The notes below the pieces were generated by a model that worked only from the letters and a program-made list of their open reading frames with translations, did no database searches and was not told the DNA's origin. A DNA stretch of 64,000 bases from CAVPWP01 sp963709395 (GTDB lineage Bacteria > Pseudomonadota > Alphaproteobacteria > Rhodobacterales > Rhodobacteraceae). This document shows positions 9,071-18,364 of the stretch, piece by piece; positions within the stretch are counted from its first letter, which is position 1; each line of letters begins with the position of its first letter. The stretch spans positions 248,001 to 312,000 of the forward strand of contig CAVPWP010000012.1 in NCBI GenBank assembly GCA_963709395.1, written 5' to 3'. The position numbers were made by a program, and so were the translations under genes.

Positions 9071-10008
9071 AGCCGAGCGATCCGTTCGGTCAGGAGTGCG
9101 AAAAAGCCTTCGGCGTCGATATCGCCCATGAAGGTGGCGTTGGCAGGTCGGTCGGTCACGCGCCACCAGTCGGCGACGGTCATCCCCCGCGTCAGGTCCG
9201 ACTGCGTTTCGATCTCGACATTGATGTGCCGGCCCGAGAACAGGTCGGGCCGGATCAGGTAGGCGATCACGCAGGGGTCGTGCAGAGGTGCACCTTTCGA
9301 GCCGTATTTCTCCATGTCGAAGCGCTCGAAGAAGTCGGTCCAGGCCGCGACCGTGTCGCCCACCCTCGTCCCCATGGCGCGAAAGCCCGCGATGTGCGGT
9401 TCGGTCGTCAGCGCCTTGTGCGTGACGTCAAGCGGCATCACGACAGTGTCGCAGCCCGATCCGAACACGATTTCAGCGGCTTCTGGGTCGACGTAGATGT
9501 TGAACTCGGCGGCGGGGGTGATGTTGCCGACCTCGAAATAGGCCCCGCCCATCAGGACGATCTGCTGCACGCGCGACACGATGTCGGGCGCTTCGCGGAA
9601 GGCGCGTGCGATGTTTGTCAGCGGCCCCAGCGGGCAAAGCGTGACTGTTCCCGGTGCTTCGCGGCGCAGGGTGTGAATGATGAACTCGACGGCATGCAGC
9701 GACTGAAGCGGCATCGTCGGTTCGACGATCTCGGTCCCGTCGAGGCCGGTCTTGCCGTGCACATGCTCGGCGGTGACAAGCGGGCGCTCGAGGGGCCGGT
9801 CGCACCCGGCGAAGACCGGCACATCGGGCCGGCCGGCCAGTTCGCACACGATGCGCGCATTGCGCTGGGTCAGCGCCAGCGGCACGTTGCCGGCGACGGC
9901 GGTGATGCCCAGCACCTCGATCTCGTCGGGGCTGGCCAGTGCCAGAAGGATCGCGACGGCGTCGTCCTGTCCGGGATCGGTGTCGATGATGATCTTGCGG
10001 CGTTCCAT
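9067..10008 (-). CDS. Inosine-uridine preferring nucleoside hydrolase
   Basis: Nucleoside hydrolases split the N-glycosidic bond of ribonucleosides to give base and ribose for salvage or catabolism. The 313-residue protein has the calcium-binding N-terminal signature IIIDTDPGQDDAVAILLALA, the substrate loop HGKTGLDG, the PLGPLTNIARA and GGAYFEVGNITPAAEFNIYVDPEAA segments with catalytic residues, and the C-terminal HDPCVIAYL. The ATG at 10008 matches the family start; an upstream TTG would add 12 residues without a good ribosome-binding site. It is first in a minus-strand group with the secreted protein and GNAT genes. Base specificity cannot be deduced. Confidence 0.95.
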   Translation of the reverse strand: MERRKIIIDTDPGQDDAVAILLALASPDEIEVLGITAVAGNVPLALTQRNARIVCELAGRPDVPVFAGCDRPLERPLVTAEHVHGKTGLDGTEIVEPTMPLQSLHAVEFIIHTLRREAPGTVTLCPLGPLTNIARAFREAPDIVSRVQQIVLMGGAYFEVGNITPAAEFNIYVDPEAAEIVFGSGCDTVVMPLDVTHKALTTEPHIAGFRAMGTRVGDTVAAWTDFFERFDMEKYGSKGAPLHDPCVIAYLIRPDLFSGRHINVEIETQSDLTRGMTVADWWRVTDRPANATFMGDIDAEGFFALLTERIARL

Positions 10009-10218
10009 CGCGCATGGCCTCGCATGGGGCGCAGACGCGTTCAAGCGGATTCACCGGCCCTTTGGCGCCCATCGCGCCGGTGTGATTGCCGGCCTCCGTT
10101 GGGCGTCAGATGCGGATTGGCCATGGGTTGAGGCCAGCTTTGCGGCCCGCCCTCTCGACAGGCTGTCCGCGACCGGGTAGCACCGAAGCGTTCAACCTGA
10201 GCTTCGGGGCCGCACGAC

Positions 10219-10857
10219 GTGACACGATTCCGGACCATCGCCTGCGCCGCACCGCTTGTGGCGATCCTGCTGGGCGGCTGCGCGGCCACCACGCCTGGCA
10301 GCGGCGCGGTCCCCGGCCAGCCCGCCGACCGGCGCGATGTCACTGTCCCCTCGACGCTGGGCGAGCCTGCGGCCATCGGGCGCGAGGCCGAGGTCGCGGC
10401 GCTTGAACAGGCGATCCTGGCGCTGGGGCCGGGTGTCGATCCCGAGGAGGCAGCGCGCGCGGCCCGCATCGCCTTCGACTATACCGACGTCCTTGTGCAG
10501 CAATACCGGATCACCGATCCGCCGCTGATCCACAACATGAAGGTCAATGCGGGCCTCAGGCCGCGCGGCCTGTGCTGGCACTGGGCCGAGGACATCGAGA
10601 ATCGCCTTGCGGCCGAGAACTTCTCCACGCTGGAGATGCATCGCGCGATCGCCAATGCCGACGTTGCCTTCCGGATCGACCACAGCACCGCGATCATCAG
10701 CCGCAAGGGCGATACTATGTACGACGGCCTTGTCCTCGATCCCTGGCGGACGGGGGGCGATCTGGTCTGGGCGAGCACGCGCAAGGACAAGTATCGCTGG
10801 AAACCGCAGCAGCAGGTGCTCGCGGCCAAGGCCGAGCGGTTGATGCGCGCGAACTAG
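10219..10857 (+). CDS. Predicted lipoprotein of unknown function
   Basis: The product has 212 residues, starts with a GTG (10219), and carries a lipoprotein signal peptide: a positively charged tip, a hydrophobic stretch and the lipobox LLGGC with Cys about 21. A flexible segment follows, then a conserved-looking domain with GLCWHWAEDIENRL, HRAIANADVAFRIDHSTAII and DGLVLDPWRTGGDLVW. The WHW...H...D pattern and the LDPWR ending suggest a globular domain, possibly enzymatic, but no named family could be assigned. It stands alone on the plus strand with about 210 bp in front. It should be anchored in the inner or outer membrane, facing the periplasm. Confidence 0.8.
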   Translation: MTRFRTIACAAPLVAILLGGCAATTPGSGAVPGQPADRRDVTVPSTLGEPAAIGREAEVAALEQAILALGPGVDPEEAARAARIAFDYTDVLVQQYRITDPPLIHNMKVNAGLRPRGLCWHWAEDIENRLAAENFSTLEMHRAIANADVAFRIDHSTAIISRKGDTMYDGLVLDPWRTGGDLVWASTRKDKYRWKPQQQVLAAKAERLMRAN

Positions 10858-10882
10858 GCAGCGCCTTCCGTCGGGTGCGCCA

Positions 10883-11806
10883 TCAGCGGCCCGGGGCCGG
10901 GCGGGGCCGGCGCTCCGGCCAGACTTCGATCAGGCCGGCACCAAGCACGAGAGCGCCGCCCAGGATCTCGATCGGGGAAAGGTGCTCTCCGGCCAGTATC
11001 GCCGCCGATGCAGCGCCCACCAGCACCTCGATCATCAGCAGGATGCCGACCCTCGCCGGTTCCAGCCGGACCGCCGCCCACATCAGGCCGGCGACCGACA
11101 GGACCCACCAGAGTGTTCCGGTGGCCAGTGCCACGGCAATGACGCGACCCTCGCGCCAGGCGGCAAGGCTGTCCGGCCGGTTTTCGAGAAACGGCGCGAG
11201 CGCCAGGGCCGCGGCGGTCGCACCCACGGCAAAGACGAACGCGGCCTCGGGTGGCCCAAGGTCCGATTTCGCGCGGATGCCCGTGGTCGAGACCGACCAG
11301 AGAACGCCCGCGATCAGACCCATCCATTCACCTGTGCCCTGCGGAAGCGGCGCCTCGCCGCCCGCACCCAGCATCGTCGCGAGGCCTGCAAGCCCGACCG
11401 CGATCGCCAGAAGCCGCAGGCGCGGCGTGTGCCATCCCATCACGTAGCGGCCGATCAGCGTGCTCCAGACCGGCGTCAGAAAGTAGAGCAGGATGATGAT
11501 CGCCACTCGGCCATAGACAAAGCCGACCGAGTAGAGAGCGAAGGCCACCCCGCCAAGGGCGACCGCGACAAGGGCAACCGGGTCCGCGCTGCGCAGGCGC
11601 CGCCACCGGGCAAGCGCGACGGGTGACAGGATCAATGCCGCCGCAAGCGTGATCGCGACCGTTCCCCATGCGCCGGGCAGCCCCATCCCGGTCAGCGCAC
11701 GGACCGGCAGCCAGTAAAAGCCCCAGAGCACGCCGGTCGCGACGACGATCGCGGTGGCCAGAAGCGTGGTGCGGGCATCCCGCTCGGCATCGATGCTGGT
11801 TCGCAT
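10883..11806 (-). CDS. EamA/DMT-family transporter (second copy)
   Basis: The 307-residue protein has about ten membrane helices in two EamA repeats, including TAIVVATGVLWGFYWLPVRA at the start and the glutamate-containing VGAASAAILAGEHLSPIEIL near the end. It belongs to the drug/metabolite exporter superfamily but is clearly distinct from the other EamA-type gene in this window (5571 to 6500). Substrate is unknown. It ends in a basic arginine/proline tail. It lies 12 bp downstream of mazG on the same strand and may be co-transcribed with it. It converges on the lipoprotein gene. Confidence 0.87.
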   Translation of the reverse strand: MRTSIDAERDARTTLLATAIVVATGVLWGFYWLPVRALTGMGLPGAWGTVAITLAAALILSPVALARWRRLRSADPVALVAVALGGVAFALYSVGFVYGRVAIIILLYFLTPVWSTLIGRYVMGWHTPRLRLLAIAVGLAGLATMLGAGGEAPLPQGTGEWMGLIAGVLWSVSTTGIRAKSDLGPPEAAFVFAVGATAAALALAPFLENRPDSLAAWREGRVIAVALATGTLWWVLSVAGLMWAAVRLEPARVGILLMIEVLVGAASAAILAGEHLSPIEILGGALVLGAGLIEVWPERRPRPAPGR

Positions 11807-11818
11807 TTGCGCCCGGCC

Positions 11819-12658
11819 TCAGCCCTTCTCGGCCGCCTTGGCCGCGTTCCAGAGCCCGTCCATCTCGGCCAGGTCGGAGTCGCCCGGTGTCTTGCCGCGC
11901 TTGGCCAGCTCGGCCTCGATGAAGCGGAACCGCCGGGTGAACTTGGCATTGGTGGCGCGCAGGGCCTCCTCGGGGTCGATGTCGAGATGGCGGGCGAGGT
12001 TCGCCATGACGAACAGCAGATCGCCCATCTCCTCGGCCAGCGCGGCGTGGTCGCCGCTGTCCTTCGCCTCGACCAGTTCCTGGGCTTCCTCGATGATCTT
12101 TGCCAGCACCTCATCCGTCGAGGGCCAGTCAAAGCCGACCCGCGCCGCGCGCTTTTGCAGCTTGAGCGCGCGCAGAAGGGCGGGCAGGCCCAGGGCCACG
12201 TCGTCCAGCACGCCGCCCTTCGCGCGGGCGGTGCGTTCGCGGGCCTTCTGCGCCTCCCAGTCGCGGGTCTGCTGTTCGGCAGACTTGTCGCGGCTTTCGT
12301 CGCCGAAGACATGGGGGTGGCGGGCCACCATCTTGTCGGCGATGTCGCGCACCACCGCGTCGAAGTCGAAATGCCCCGCCTCGTCGGCCATCTGCGCGTG
12401 ATAGACCGCCTGGAACAGCAGATCGCCCAGCTCGCCCCGCAACTCGCCCCAGGCCTGCCGGTCGATGGCGTCGGCCACCTCGTAGGCTTCCTCGATCGTG
12501 TAGGGGGCGATGGTGGCGAAATCCTGTTCGATGTCCCAGGGGCAGCCAGCGGCCGGGTCGCGCAGGCGGCGCATGATCTCGAGAAGCCGGGGCATCCCGC
12601 CATCGGGGTCATGGACAAGGGCGTCTGACGCAAAGGGTGGCAGGGGGTGGTCGCTCAT
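11819..12658 (-). CDS. mazG: MazG nucleoside triphosphate pyrophosphohydrolase
   Basis: MazG hydrolyses (d)NTPs to monophosphate and pyrophosphate, cleaning the nucleotide pool and lowering alarmone effects. The 279-residue protein has two MazG domains with the magnesium-binding EExxE...ExxD pattern: YTIEEAYEVADAI with GELRGELGDLLFQAVYHAQMA in the first, and EEAQELVEA with LAEEMGDLLFVMANLARHLD in the second. The ATG at 12658 gives the usual N terminus shortly before MPRLLEIMRRLRDPAAGCPWD. It is divergent from the aminotransferase gene, with about 80 bp between them. Confidence 0.95.
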   Translation of the reverse strand: MSDHPLPPFASDALVHDPDGGMPRLLEIMRRLRDPAAGCPWDIEQDFATIAPYTIEEAYEVADAIDRQAWGELRGELGDLLFQAVYHAQMADEAGHFDFDAVVRDIADKMVARHPHVFGDESRDKSAEQQTRDWEAQKARERTARAKGGVLDDVALGLPALLRALKLQKRAARVGFDWPSTDEVLAKIIEEAQELVEAKDSGDHAALAEEMGDLLFVMANLARHLDIDPEEALRATNAKFTRRFRFIEAELAKRGKTPGDSDLAEMDGLWNAAKAAEKG

Positions 12659-12739
12659 GGCGGGGTTATCGGGCAGGTGTGACGCCAAGTCCACCTCATG
12701 CTCTCTTGACCGCGCTGAGGCGGCGGGGTTCTAAGGGGC

Positions 12740-14131
12740 ATGACCCATATTCATCACAACCTTCTCGCCGATCTCGATCGGGCGCATGTCCTTCATCCCT
12801 GGACCCACTTCGACAGCTTCGACCGCGACGGCGCGACCGTCATCACGCGGGGCGAGGGGTGTCACCTCTGGGATTCCGAGGGGCGCCAGTATTTCGACGC
12901 CGTGGGCGGGCTCTGGTGCACAAACATCGGCCTGGGCCGCGAAGAGATGGCCGACGCCATCGCCGAGCAGGTCCGGACGCTGGCCTTTTCGAACACCTTC
13001 GTCGACCTGACGAATCCGCCCACCGCACGACTGGCGGCGACGCTCGCGGAACTGGCCCCGGGTGACCTGAACCGCGTGATGTTCACGACCGGCGGTTCGA
13101 CCGCGATCGACAGCGCCTATCGGCTTGTGCAGTTCGCACAGGCCGCGATGGGATTCGAGGGGCGCACCCATGTGATCGCCCGGGAGGACGGCTATCACGG
13201 CTCGACCCATGCGGCGATTTCGATCGGCAAGCGCAAGGGCGATCAGCGACCCGAGTTCACCTATATCACCGGCACGATCCACCATATCAGCGCGCCCTAT
13301 GTCTTCCGGCCTGAAACCGGTGAGGCGGACGAGGATGCCGCGACCGAGAAATACGTGGCCGAGTTCGAGGCGAAGATCGCCGAAGTGGGTCCCGAGAAGA
13401 TCGCGGCCTTCTTCGCCGAGCCGATCCAGGCCTCGGGCGGGGTGATCGTGCCGCCGAAGGGCTATCTGCGCCGGATGTGGGAGGTGTGCCAGCGCCACGG
13501 TATCCTGTTCGTGGCCGACGAGGTCGTGACGGGCTTCGGGCGTCTGGGCCACTGGTTCGCAAGCCAGGACGAATACGGCATCATCCCCGACGTGATCTGC
13601 TGCGCAAAGGGCCTGAGCTCTGGCTACCAACCCATTGGCGCGATGATCTTTTCCGACCGCATATGGGAGGCGATGGCGCAGGATGACGAGCGCTGGTTCA
13701 CCCATGGCTTCACCTATTCGGGCCATCCGGTGGCCTGTGCCGCGGCACTCAAGAACATCGAGATCCTCGAGCGCGAGGACCTTCTGGACAATGCCGCCCG
13801 CGTCGGGGCCTATTTCCAGTCGCGCCTGCACGGGCTGCGCCGCCTGCCCACGGTCGGCGAAACCCGCGGTCAGGCACTGATCGCCTGCGTGGAAAGCGTG
13901 GCCGACAAGGCGACGATGCGCCATTTCGCGCCAGGCATCGACATCGGAAAGCGGATCTCGGATGTCTGCGAGGCGAAGGGGCTGATGGTGCGCCCGATGG
14001 AGCACAACAACGTCATGTCGCCGCCGCTGATCGTGACGGAAAGCGACGTGGATTTCATCGTCGACACGCTCGAGGCCGGGATCCGCGACGTCACAGACGC
14101 GCTTGTGCGGGAAGGCGTGAAGATCGGCTGA
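12740..14131 (+). CDS. Class III PLP-dependent aminotransferase
   Basis: This is an omega-amino-acid or amine:pyruvate-type aminotransferase of 463 residues. PLP is held by Lys290 in CCAKGLSSGYQPIGA. Other landmarks are the TTGGSTAIDSAYRL phosphate-binding stretch, EDGYHGSTHAA, the cofactor-ring aspartate in FVADEVVTGFGRLG, and THGFTYSGHPVACA. The genes that follow encode an M20 amidohydrolase and an agmatinase-type ureohydrolase, so the likely substrates are amines such as putrescine, a guanidino-derived amine, or gamma-aminobutyrate. That is inference from context. The gene starts close to the divergent mazG, leaving a short shared promoter region. Confidence 0.9.
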   Translation: MTHIHHNLLADLDRAHVLHPWTHFDSFDRDGATVITRGEGCHLWDSEGRQYFDAVGGLWCTNIGLGREEMADAIAEQVRTLAFSNTFVDLTNPPTARLAATLAELAPGDLNRVMFTTGGSTAIDSAYRLVQFAQAAMGFEGRTHVIAREDGYHGSTHAAISIGKRKGDQRPEFTYITGTIHHISAPYVFRPETGEADEDAATEKYVAEFEAKIAEVGPEKIAAFFAEPIQASGGVIVPPKGYLRRMWEVCQRHGILFVADEVVTGFGRLGHWFASQDEYGIIPDVICCAKGLSSGYQPIGAMIFSDRIWEAMAQDDERWFTHGFTYSGHPVACAAALKNIEILEREDLLDNAARVGAYFQSRLHGLRRLPTVGETRGQALIACVESVADKATMRHFAPGIDIGKRISDVCEAKGLMVRPMEHNNVMSPPLIVTESDVDFIVDTLEAGIRDVTDALVREGVKIG

Positions 14132-14207
14132 CGCGGTTTGCCCATTGCGGGGCGCCCGCGTCTTTGCGACGGTGCGCGGGCCGTACGGGCCTTGCCGAGG
14201 AACGCCC

Positions 14208-15374
14208 ATGCCAGTGATCAATCGCATCGCCGGATATGCCGGGGAGATGACCGAATGGCGGCGCTGGATGCACCGCAATCCGGAGCTGTCCTTCGATTGC
14301 TACAAGACGGCCGCCTATGTCGCCGAGCGGCTGCGCGACTTCGGCGTGGACGAGATCCACGAAGGCATCGCCAAGACGGGCATCGTCGCCATCGTGAACG
14401 GGCAGGGCGACGGGCCGACGATCGGTCTGCGCGCCGACATGGACGCGCTGCCCATCACCGAGGAAACCGGCGCGGCCTGGGCCAGCGAGGTGCCCGGCAA
14501 GATGCACGCCTGCGGCCATGACGGGCACACCACGATGCTTCTGGGGGCCGCGCGCTACCTGGCCGAGACGCGGAATTTCCGGGGGCGGGTGGCGCTGATC
14601 TTCCAGCCCGCCGAAGAGGACGGCGGCGGCGGCGGGGTCATGGTGCGCGAGGGCATCATGGACCGTTTCGGAATCGGGCAGGTCTATGGCATGCACAACT
14701 CGCCCGACATGCCCGTGGGCCGGATCGGGACGCGGCCGGGTCCGCTCATGGCGGCGGTCGACGAGTTTGTGTTCGATCTGCGGGGCAAGGGCGGTCATGC
14801 AGCCCATCCGCACAAGGCGATCGACCCGATCCCCGCGGCCCTGGCGCTGGCGCAGGCGCTGGACACCCTTGTTTCGCGCAACCGGCCGCCGACGGAACCG
14901 CTTGTCGTGTCGGTCACGCAGATCCATGCCGGGACCGCGAAGAACGTGATCCCCGGCACCGCGATGGTCGGCGGCACGGTGCGCAGTTTTTCCGAATCCA
15001 TGCGTGATCTCTGCGAGACGCGGATGCGCGAGGTTGCAGGCGGGATCGCCTCGGCCTTCGGGGTCGAGGTGGCGCTGGACTACCGTCGCGACTATCCCGC
15101 GACGGTGACCCATGCCGAGGAAACCGCCTTCGCCGCTGCGGTCGCGCGCGAGGTCGTCGGCCCCGAGAACGTGAGCGACGACCTGCCCGCCCGGATGGGG
15201 GCCGAGGATTTCGCCTACATGCTGCAGGCGCGGCCGGGGTCCTATCTTTTCATCGGGCAGGGCGACGGGCCGTCCTGTCATCACCCGGCATACGACTTCA
15301 ACGACGAGATCGCGCCCATCGGCGCGTCCTTCTTCGCCAGGCTGGTCGAACGGGCGCAGCCGATCCGCGAATGA
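14208..15374 (+). CDS. M20-family amidohydrolase (hippurate/N-acyl amino acid hydrolase type)
   Basis: M20D enzymes use two metal ions to hydrolyse N-acyl or amide bonds of amino acids. The 388-residue protein shows the metal ligands in MHACGHDGHTTMLL (His100, Cys102, His104), QPAEEDGGGGG with the catalytic glutamate, the dimerisation domain with GKGGHAAHPHKAIDP, and the C-terminal MGAEDFAYMLQARPG and HHPAYDFND ligands. The ATG at 14208 has GAGG seven bases upstream and is preferred over an upstream in-frame start at 14145. It sits between the aminotransferase and the agmatinase and is probably in the same transcript, so it may process an acylated or amidated intermediate of arginine or polyamine breakdown. 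Confidence 0.92.
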   Translation: MPVINRIAGYAGEMTEWRRWMHRNPELSFDCYKTAAYVAERLRDFGVDEIHEGIAKTGIVAIVNGQGDGPTIGLRADMDALPITEETGAAWASEVPGKMHACGHDGHTTMLLGAARYLAETRNFRGRVALIFQPAEEDGGGGGVMVREGIMDRFGIGQVYGMHNSPDMPVGRIGTRPGPLMAAVDEFVFDLRGKGGHAAHPHKAIDPIPAALALAQALDTLVSRNRPPTEPLVVSVTQIHAGTAKNVIPGTAMVGGTVRSFSESMRDLCETRMREVAGGIASAFGVEVALDYRRDYPATVTHAEETAFAAAVAREVVGPENVSDDLPARMGAEDFAYMLQARPGSYLFIGQGDGPSCHHPAYDFNDEIAPIGASFFARLVERAQPIRE

Positions 15375-15408
15375 AGTTCATCAGACAAGGCAATGAAAAG
15401 GTATATCA

Positions 15409-16374
15409 ATGTCACTTGAAGATGCAAAAAATCAGGTCGATGTGGCATTCACCCGGGACGACCTGCGCGGGCCTGCCTTCGAAAACGCCTTCGGCGGTGC
15501 CACGTCCTTCCTGCGTCGGCGCTACACCAAGGATCTGAGCGGCGTCGACCTTGCCGTGACCGGCGTGCCTTTCGATCAGGCGGTGACGCACCGGCCCGGC
15601 ACGCGCTTCGGCCCCCGCGCGATCCGCGAGGCGTCGAGCCTTCAGCCCTATGATCCACCCTACGGCTGGGGTTTCGATCCGCTCAGCGAGTTCGCCATCG
15701 TCGACTACGGCGACGTGGCCTTCGACTATGCCAAGGTCGCGGACACACCCGACCGCGTGACCGAGCATATCCGCGGCATCCTCGCCGCCGGGGCGGGAAG
15801 CATCACGCTGGGCGGCGATCACTACATCACCTTCCCGATCCTCAAGGCCTATGCCGAGAAGTACGGACCGATATCGCTGATCCAGTTCGATGCGCATTCC
15901 GACCTCTGGCCGGACGACGACCTTTCGCGCATCGACCATGGCACCATGACCTACAAGGCGGTGAAGACCGGCGTGGTCGACGCCGCGTCAAGCATCCAGG
16001 TCGGCATCCGGACCGAGTGCGAGGATTACTGCGGGGTCGAGTTCATCGATGCGCGGACGGTGCATGAGAAGGGCGTGGGCTGGGTGGTCGAGCAGGTCAA
16101 GGCTCGCGTCGGCGACCGGCCCTGCTACGTGAGCTTCGACATCGACTGCCTCGATCCGGCCTTCGCGCCGGGTACGGGCACCCCGGTCTGGGGCGGGCTC
16201 GCCTCGTGGCAGGCGGCGGCGATCCTGCGCGATCTTGCGGGGATCAACCTTGTCGGCGGCGATGTCGTCGAGGTCTCGCCGCCCTATGACACCACAGGGG
16301 CGACGGCCGTGGCGGGCGCGCATGTGGCGATGGAACTGATCTGCCTCTGGGGCTGGACGCGCCGGAAGGGGTAG
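15409..16374 (+). CDS. speB: Agmatinase-type ureohydrolase
   Basis: Enzymes of the arginase/agmatinase family hydrolyse a guanidino group to urea at a binuclear manganese centre; agmatinase makes putrescine from agmatine. The 321-residue protein has all metal-binding motifs: LGGDHYITFP, QFDAHSDLWPD, and SFDIDCLDPAFAPGTGTP. The N terminus with TGVPFDQAVTHRPGTRFGPRAIRE is typical of SpeB-like enzymes. Some relatives act on guanidinobutyrate, guanidinopropionate or other guanidino compounds, so agmatine is the most likely but not certain substrate. It is third in the plus-strand aminotransferase-amidohydrolase-ureohydrolase run and ends at a T-tailed hairpin. Confidence 0.92.
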   Translation: MSLEDAKNQVDVAFTRDDLRGPAFENAFGGATSFLRRRYTKDLSGVDLAVTGVPFDQAVTHRPGTRFGPRAIREASSLQPYDPPYGWGFDPLSEFAIVDYGDVAFDYAKVADTPDRVTEHIRGILAAGAGSITLGGDHYITFPILKAYAEKYGPISLIQFDAHSDLWPDDDLSRIDHGTMTYKAVKTGVVDAASSIQVGIRTECEDYCGVEFIDARTVHEKGVGWVVEQVKARVGDRPCYVSFDIDCLDPAFAPGTGTPVWGGLASWQAAAILRDLAGINLVGGDVVEVSPPYDTTGATAVAGAHVAMELICLWGWTRRKG

Positions 16375-16392
16375 GGCGCGGCGCCCTTTTTT
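16374..16392 (+). terminator. Rho-independent terminator after the agmatinase gene
   Basis: GGGCG-CGG-CGCCC forms a 5-bp all-GC stem with a 3-base loop, followed directly by six T. It begins at the last base of the stop codon and ends the aminotransferase-amidohydrolase-agmatinase transcript before the convergent VOC gene. Confidence 0.8.
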
Positions 16393-16424
16393 CGGAAAAT
16401 CCACGGCGCCGATCCCGCCCAGGG

Positions 16425-16784
16425 TCAACCCGCCGATCGCGGAGGTTCCCACAACTCGACCGGATTGCCCTCGGGGTCATGGATCCGGGCGAACCGTCCC
16501 GCCTCCGAGTTCCACTCGTCCCGCGTGAGGACGTCGATTCCCTCCGATTGCAGGGCAGCAATGGCCGCATCGAGGTCGTCGACGCGGAAGTTGAGCATGA
16601 ATTGCTGCCCCTCCCTGTCGAAATAGTCGGTGTCTGCCGGAAACGGCGCGAAGACGGTCGGACCGGCCTCCTGTGCCCAGACCGGATTGCTCTCCACCCC
16701 GAGGTGGCGGGCGTACCATTCGGTCAGGGCCTCGGGGTCCCTGGCCCGAAAGAACACGCCTCCCAGACCTGTGATGCGAAACAT
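16425..16784 (-). CDS. VOC/glyoxalase-superfamily protein
   Basis: The 119-residue product matches the glyoxalase/bleomycin-resistance/dioxygenase (VOC) fold: two beta-alpha-beta-beta-beta units, starting FRITGLGGVFFRARDPEALTEWYARHLG and ending with the canonical ARIHDPEGNPVELWEP. The glutamate in VELW is the usual metal ligand. The internal ATG at 16784 has GGAGGGA immediately upstream and starts right before the first strand, so the longer upstream reading is rejected. Possible roles include detoxification or a small dioxygenase-like activity; nothing specific can be claimed. It converges on the agmatinase gene. Confidence 0.88.
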   Translation of the reverse strand: MFRITGLGGVFFRARDPEALTEWYARHLGVESNPVWAQEAGPTVFAPFPADTDYFDREGQQFMLNFRVDDLDAAIAALQSEGIDVLTRDEWNSEAGRFARIHDPEGNPVELWEPPRSAG

Positions 16785-16964
16785 GTCTCCCTCCATCGCT
16801 GACGCCACAGCATAGCAGATGCGTGGGTGGGAGCGCGCCAGCTTTCGTCCCAATCAGAAACCCGGTCCGAGTCCGGCGCAGTCATTGACTTCTGGCTGGT
16901 CGGCCCGGAGACTGACACAAGATCCCTATCTTCATGCCTTCGGGCACCCAGCCGGAGTGAATTC

Positions 16965-17695
16965 TTGACTGATCGCGATGCGTTCCATCATCACCCCGAG
17001 CTGCGCGGGAAGATCAAACCGGCGGCAGAAGTCGTTCTTCCGTGAACTGGACCTCAGCGTTATCGACGCCCATGCAGCCGAAGCCGGATTCCCTCCGGAT
17101 TGGCGCACTCCCTGCGAAGAGCGCGACGCCGACCGGCGCCGTAGGCTGGAGGGCCGCCGCGACCGCGACCTCTGGGTCTTCGCCTACGGTTCGCTGATGT
17201 GGGATCCGTCTGTCGAGTTCGACGAGGTCCGCCATGCCAATTGCCAAGGTTACGAACGCAGCTTTTGCCTGTGGGATGACGGAGGTCGAGGGTCTAGGGA
17301 AGAGCCCGGATTGATGCTGGCAATCGACGAAGGCGGCAGGTGTGAAGGACTCGCCTTTCGTATTCCGCAAGAGAAGCTTGAGCATGAGACGTTTGTCCTG
17401 TTCCGGCGTGAAATGCTTGTTCCTGTCTATCGTCCCGTCTGGCTCGAGCTCGACACCGCAGCCGGGCCGGTTGAGGCGATGGGTTTCGTGGCCAACCGCG
17501 AGCGCGAGGATATCAGGCCTGGAATTCCTATTGGCCAACAGGCCAGCATGATCGCGCGCGCGACGGGAGTCTTCGGCGACAATTTCGACTACCTGTCGCT
17601 GTTGCACGAGCGCCTAGAATTCCTTGGTGTCGAAGAACTCCTACATCGCGGAACTCTACACCGCCACGGAGGCTCTGCGCAGGAAACCCGCGTGA
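16965..17695 (+). CDS. ChaC-like gamma-glutamylcyclotransferase (two frameshifts)
   Basis: ChaC-type enzymes cleave glutathione to 5-oxoproline and Cys-Gly. The core reads DRDLWVFAYGSLMWDP, with the YGS(L)MW substrate-binding motif, then GYERSFCLWDDGGRGS, GLMLAIDEGG, EGLAFRIP and the basic VPVYRPVW region. Three frames are needed. TTG at 16965 (GGAG 7 bases upstream) opens LTDRDAFHHHPELRGKIKPAAE. After about 17030 the frame with SFFRELDLSVIDAHAAEAGF continues. After about 17635 a third frame gives NSYIAELYTATEALRRKPA and a stop at 17693. Each change fits one extra base after a GAA codon, and the joined protein has normal length. Sequencing error is more likely than two real shifts, but a pseudogene is possible. 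Confidence 0.78.
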
Positions 17696-17869
17696 CCGTG
17701 ACGGCATCCAGCGAGCACTGCCGACGGTCGGGAGTGCCTGCAAACCGAACCTCGACCGCGACCCGGCCAATCGCCGTTCTTATGGAAATCCTCCGGGTTG
17801 CATCCCGGTGCCGGCGACCCTGCGTCGCTGCCGCTTGCGCAGGCCCGCGTTCCCGCTATCTCGTAAGCC

Positions 17870-18322
17870 ATGCGCACCGTTCTCCTCCTCCTCGCCCTCG
17901 TCGTCGCCAGCTTTGCCCTTTACGTCCGGCTTGCCCCGTCGGACCCCGCGCGATGGCATGTCGATCCCCTCGCTGCGGCCGACCCGGGGGCGGGCGGCGT
18001 CAAAGTCGTCCCGCCCGAGGCGCCGGTTTTCGCCGCGTCCCCCGAGGCGGTGATGGAGGCGCTGGACGCGGTCGCGATGGCCACGCCCCGCGTCACCCGC
18101 CTGGCCGGCAACGTGGCCGAGAGGCATGTGACCTATGTCGCGCGCAGCCGGCTCTGGGGCTTCCCCGACTATGTGACGGTGCAGGTCCTGCCCGAGGCCG
18201 AGACCGGGGGCGCGACCGTCGCCATCCTGTCGCGGCTGCGCTTCGGCGGATCGGACATGGGCGTGAACCGCGCACGGGTCGAGGCCTGGCTTGGCGCCCT
18301 CGAGGACCGTCTGGGCGGCTAG
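17870..18322 (+). CDS. DUF1499 family protein
   Basis: The 150-residue protein starts with one N-terminal hydrophobic helix (RTVLLLLALVVASFALYV), then a small domain resembling DUF1499: ASPEAVMEALDAVAMATPR, VTYVARSRLWGFPDYVTVQV, and the closing LRFGGSDMGVNRARVEAWL. The last motif is typical of the family. The function of DUF1499 proteins is unknown. The helix may be a signal anchor, placing the domain in the periplasm. It precedes prfA by about 40 bp on the same strand. Confidence 0.82.
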   Translation: MRTVLLLLALVVASFALYVRLAPSDPARWHVDPLAAADPGAGGVKVVPPEAPVFAASPEAVMEALDAVAMATPRVTRLAGNVAERHVTYVARSRLWGFPDYVTVQVLPEAETGGATVAILSRLRFGGSDMGVNRARVEAWLGALEDRLGG

Positions 18323-18364
18323 GCCCCTCTTGACGCCCCAGCGCCCGTGGGCGAGAGGACGCGC

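Noticed and set aside
12731..14278. 515-codon minus-strand frame opposite the aminotransferase
   Set aside because: It is antisense to a fully conserved PLP enzyme and has no ribosome-binding site or domain.
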